A stretch of DNA of 64,000 nt from the NCBI RefSeq assembly GCF_902498845.1, contig NZ_CABVLM010000001.1, positions 666,649-730,648 on the forward strand, read 5' to 3'. This document shows, piece after piece, positions 62,351-64,000 of the stretch (the first letter of the stretch is position 1; every line of letters begins with the position of its first letter). The stretch comes from Pseudoalteromonas rhizosphaerae (GTDB taxonomy: Bacteria > Pseudomonadota > Gammaproteobacteria > Enterobacterales > Alteromonadaceae). The position numbers and the translations under genes are program-made. Under the pieces are notes generated by a model. The model was given only the letters and a program-made list of their open reading frames with translations. It did no database searches and had not been told where the DNA came from.

Positions 62351-62531
62351 GTCTCTTGTGTACGTGAAGCGGATATTTCGCATTCTCTATCATACAAATA
62401 CAGTGTACAGTTATCCAGCTGAAAACATTGATAGTGTGATACGAAAAATCTGAAATGCTAATTTATCTCACATATCAGTTCACATGGAAAGCAAACGTTT
62501 TTACACGAAAACAATTAGATAGGGATAACTC

Positions 62532-63674
62532 ATGCACAGATTAGTTCAGGCGCTCACTATTGGCCTACTACTAAATTCAGGTAAAGCTGTTGCACAAAAT
62601 AATCAGATAATGCTTTTAGAAAAAAGAATGGACGCTATTGCCGAAAAGAGCATTAGCCCAGATGGGCCTGGATGTTCTATAGGTATAATTCAGAACAGAG
62701 AGTTTATATTCAAAAAGAGCTATGGACTAGCTAATGTTGAACACCAAATACCGCTCAGTAGTCAATCGGTATTCAGAATGGCGTCGGTATCAAAGCAATT
62801 TACAGCTTTCGCTGTTTTGCTGTTAGCTGATGATGGCGCCATCGCGCTCACTGACGATATTCGCCAGCATTTGCCAGAATTAAAAGAATATGGAAAAAAG
62901 ATCTCCATCAACTCACTACTCGGACATTTCAGCGGTTTGGGCGATTTTGAAGATCACCTAAGTACACTTCGTGAGTCTTCCTTAAGCGGCTTTTTTATTG
63001 GGAGTGAACAGTTCGTATCAAATTCAGAGTACTATTCTGTCATTAAAGACTTTCCGCTTGTACATGAACCTGATACCACTATGGAATACAGTAATCACGG
63101 GTATATCATTCTGGCAAAATTAGTTGAACGAATAAGTGGATTGACGATACGCGAATTCACCAATAAGCGTATATTTAAGCCCCTTGGTATGAATCATACG
63201 TTTTTTTCAGATAGCGCCGAAGAGATTATTCCTAACCGAGCATCCGGATACCGTTCGCCTGAAGCAGGAAAACAACGCAATCATTTGACTGCTTTACACA
63301 CAATTGGTGATGGAGGCTTATTCAGCACCATAGATGACATGCTGATATGGGATAATCACTTTAATGATCCTAAGTTGGGCAAAGATCCTAAAGCGTTAAT
63401 TGCGCTAATGAATAAGCCAAATGTGAATGTGCCAGAGAGCGATGAGGGGAAATGGTACTACGCCAATGGGCAAAATACCGATGGTCGCTATTTTTTCCAC
63501 AACGGTGGTTGGGTTGGAACAGGCACCAGCTACATTCGAAGACCAGACACCCAAACGTCTGTTGTTGGAATGTGCAATTCGGTGTCACTAAGTGTAAATG
63601 ATTTTACTTATGCAACCTTTGAGATATTGGCTGATTTAAAGTTGTGGGACGGGGAAGACCCTTCGGTATACTGA
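62532..63674 (+). CDS. Secreted serine hydrolase of the beta-lactamase/DD-peptidase (class C-like) family
   Basis: A 380-aa exported penicillin-recognising-fold hydrolase. A signal peptide (LVQALTIGLLLNSGKAVAQ) is followed by the SxxK motif MASVSKQFTAFAV (residues about 84-95), YxN-type MEYSNHGYIILA near 185, and HNGGWVGTG near 320 in the position of the third motif. Such proteins are mostly esterases or D-aminopeptidases, not true beta-lactamases. It is a single gene with AGGG before the ATG, flanked by gene-free DNA rich in inverted repeats. The bases around it look compositionally similar to the neighbours. Confidence 0.85.
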   Translation: MHRLVQALTIGLLLNSGKAVAQNNQIMLLEKRMDAIAEKSISPDGPGCSIGIIQNREFIFKKSYGLANVEHQIPLSSQSVFRMASVSKQFTAFAVLLLADDGAIALTDDIRQHLPELKEYGKKISINSLLGHFSGLGDFEDHLSTLRESSLSGFFIGSEQFVSNSEYYSVIKDFPLVHEPDTTMEYSNHGYIILAKLVERISGLTIREFTNKRIFKPLGMNHTFFSDSAEEIIPNRASGYRSPEAGKQRNHLTALHTIGDGGLFSTIDDMLIWDNHFNDPKLGKDPKALIALMNKPNVNVPESDEGKWYYANGQNTDGRYFFHNGGWVGTGTSYIRRPDTQTSVVGMCNSVSLSVNDFTYATFEILADLKLWDGEDPSVY

Positions 63675-63710
63675 AATAAAAAGCGTAAATGGGTAAAATA
63701 ACAGCTATCG

Positions 63711-63773
63711 CTGACAGGCTCGAATTTAAAAGACAAGTTGAACGTCCGCAAATTGTCTGAAGCGGCCTGTCAG
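63711..63773. other. Nested inverted repeats downstream of the serine hydrolase gene
   Basis: Outer arms CTGACAGGC (63711-63719) and GCCTGTCAG (63765-63773) pair perfectly; inside them AGACAA (63731-63736) pairs with TTGTCT (63753-63758). The result is a long two-part hairpin, 37 nt after the stop codon, with no T-tract. Confidence 0.5.
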
Positions 63774-63799
63774 ATGGTATCTAAACCAGCAAATAAAAG

Positions 63800-63814
63800 T
63801 GTCAGATCAGATAT
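63800..63814 (-). repeat. Right arm of a 15-bp inverted repeat flanking the serine hydrolase gene
   Basis: TGTCAGATCAGATAT is the near reverse complement (13 of 15) of 62336-62350. Confidence 0.35.
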
Positions 63815-63875
63815 GAGCCACTACAAGTAAAGAGACGAAGTACTTGACTACCGCGTTTAAAAATTCATTCTGATA

Positions 63876-64000
63876 AAACTCGCAAACTCGCAAACTCGCA
63901 AACTCGCAAACTCGCAAACTCGCAAACTCGCAAACTCGCAAACTCGCAAACTCGCAAACTCGCAAACTCGCAAACTCGCAAACTCGCAAACTCGCAAACT
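63876..64000. repeat. Tandem array of an 8-bp unit (AAACTCGC), cut by the window edge
   Basis: Fifteen complete, apparently identical 8-bp copies and five bases of a sixteenth fill the last 125 bp. The real length is unknown because the array leaves the window. The frame shifts each copy, so no lasting protein is implied even though one minus-strand frame is open. Confidence 0.95.

Noticed and set aside
62532..63674. Beta-lactamase resistance gene
   Set aside because: SxxK and YxN are shared by many class C-like esterases and peptidases; nothing in the sequence points specifically to beta-lactam hydrolysis.
63807..63989. Minus-strand ORF rich in SLRVCEFA repeats
   Set aside because: It is a translation of the 8-bp tandem array; all frames are filled by the repeat and no gene signals are present.
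63876..64000. CRISPR array
   Set aside because: Units are 8 bp with no spacers, so it is a simple tandem repeat.

Overview
The window comes from a low-GC marine gammaproteobacterium of the Alteromonadales, most probably Pseudoalteromonas. I base this on gene content and protein style: many secreted M1, M36, S9 and metzincin peptidases, a Cache-GGDEF protein, a DUF2955 efflux pair, a long isocitrate lyase and a NagX-like protein. No search was run, so the genus is an inference. It is ordinary chromosome with dense gene packing. I saw no rRNA or tRNA gene, no CRISPR array, no prophage and no insertion sequence.

Layout. 0-3 kb: a divergent heme-uptake pair (partial hemin-binding protein and TonB-dependent heme receptor) with a Fur box between. 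3-8.4 kb: a two-gene split membrane/spermidine-synthase-like system, a TlpA-like thioredoxin, and a MarR-controlled HlyD/DUF2955 efflux operon. 8.5-19 kb: BenE-like transporter, RimK-like ligase, a secreted metzincin with a separate propeptide-like gene, an NPP phosphodiesterase, a dGTPase and two unknown envelope proteins. 18.5-24.1 kb: sbcD-sbcC-methyltransferase operon. 24-28.9 kb: two paralogous mini membrane proteins, an M1 peptidase with a DUF6702 partner, and a HAD hydrolase. 29-34 kb: YeeN-type YebC protein and the divergent glyoxylate-shunt genes glcB and aceA. 34-34.6 kb: a gene-free stretch packed with short degenerate repeats. 34.6-38.3 kb: S9 peptidase, phosphopantetheinyl transferase and a WD40-like protein.

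38.3-50.6 kb is the most coherent functional region. A minus-strand operon encodes a GH3 beta-N-acetylglucosaminidase, both halves of a D-glutamate cyclase as separate genes, 5-oxoprolinase subunit A and a D-amino-acid transaminase. Divergent from it is a D-lactate-dehydrogenase-type FAD/Fe-S protein, followed by a NagX-like membrane protein, a Cache-GGDEF cyclase and a VanX-type D-Ala-D-Ala dipeptidase. GlcNAc, D-lactate, D-Glu and D-Ala are the parts of peptidoglycan, so I infer a muropeptide or D-amino-acid salvage region. A 20-bp palindrome lies in the divergent promoter.

50.6-64 kb: a lipoprotein, an M36 metalloprotease with a rhombosortase-type tail, a cold-shock gene with a long 5' UTR, a convergent pair of paralogous periplasmic binding proteins, nucleoside uptake and salvage (udk-nupC and deoB-deoD), a 15-bp tandem array beside a four-helix-bundle gene, a secreted serine hydrolase and an 8-bp tandem array running off the edge.

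The most striking unexplained signal is a dispersed 17-bp palindrome, TGTAAA-GGGGG-TTTACA, with six copies (three perfect, three with one mismatch) both between and inside genes. The three copies inside genes are all read in the same frame. A second dispersed family, the 15-bp unit GTTAGCGAGGGTAAA, appears at about five loci.
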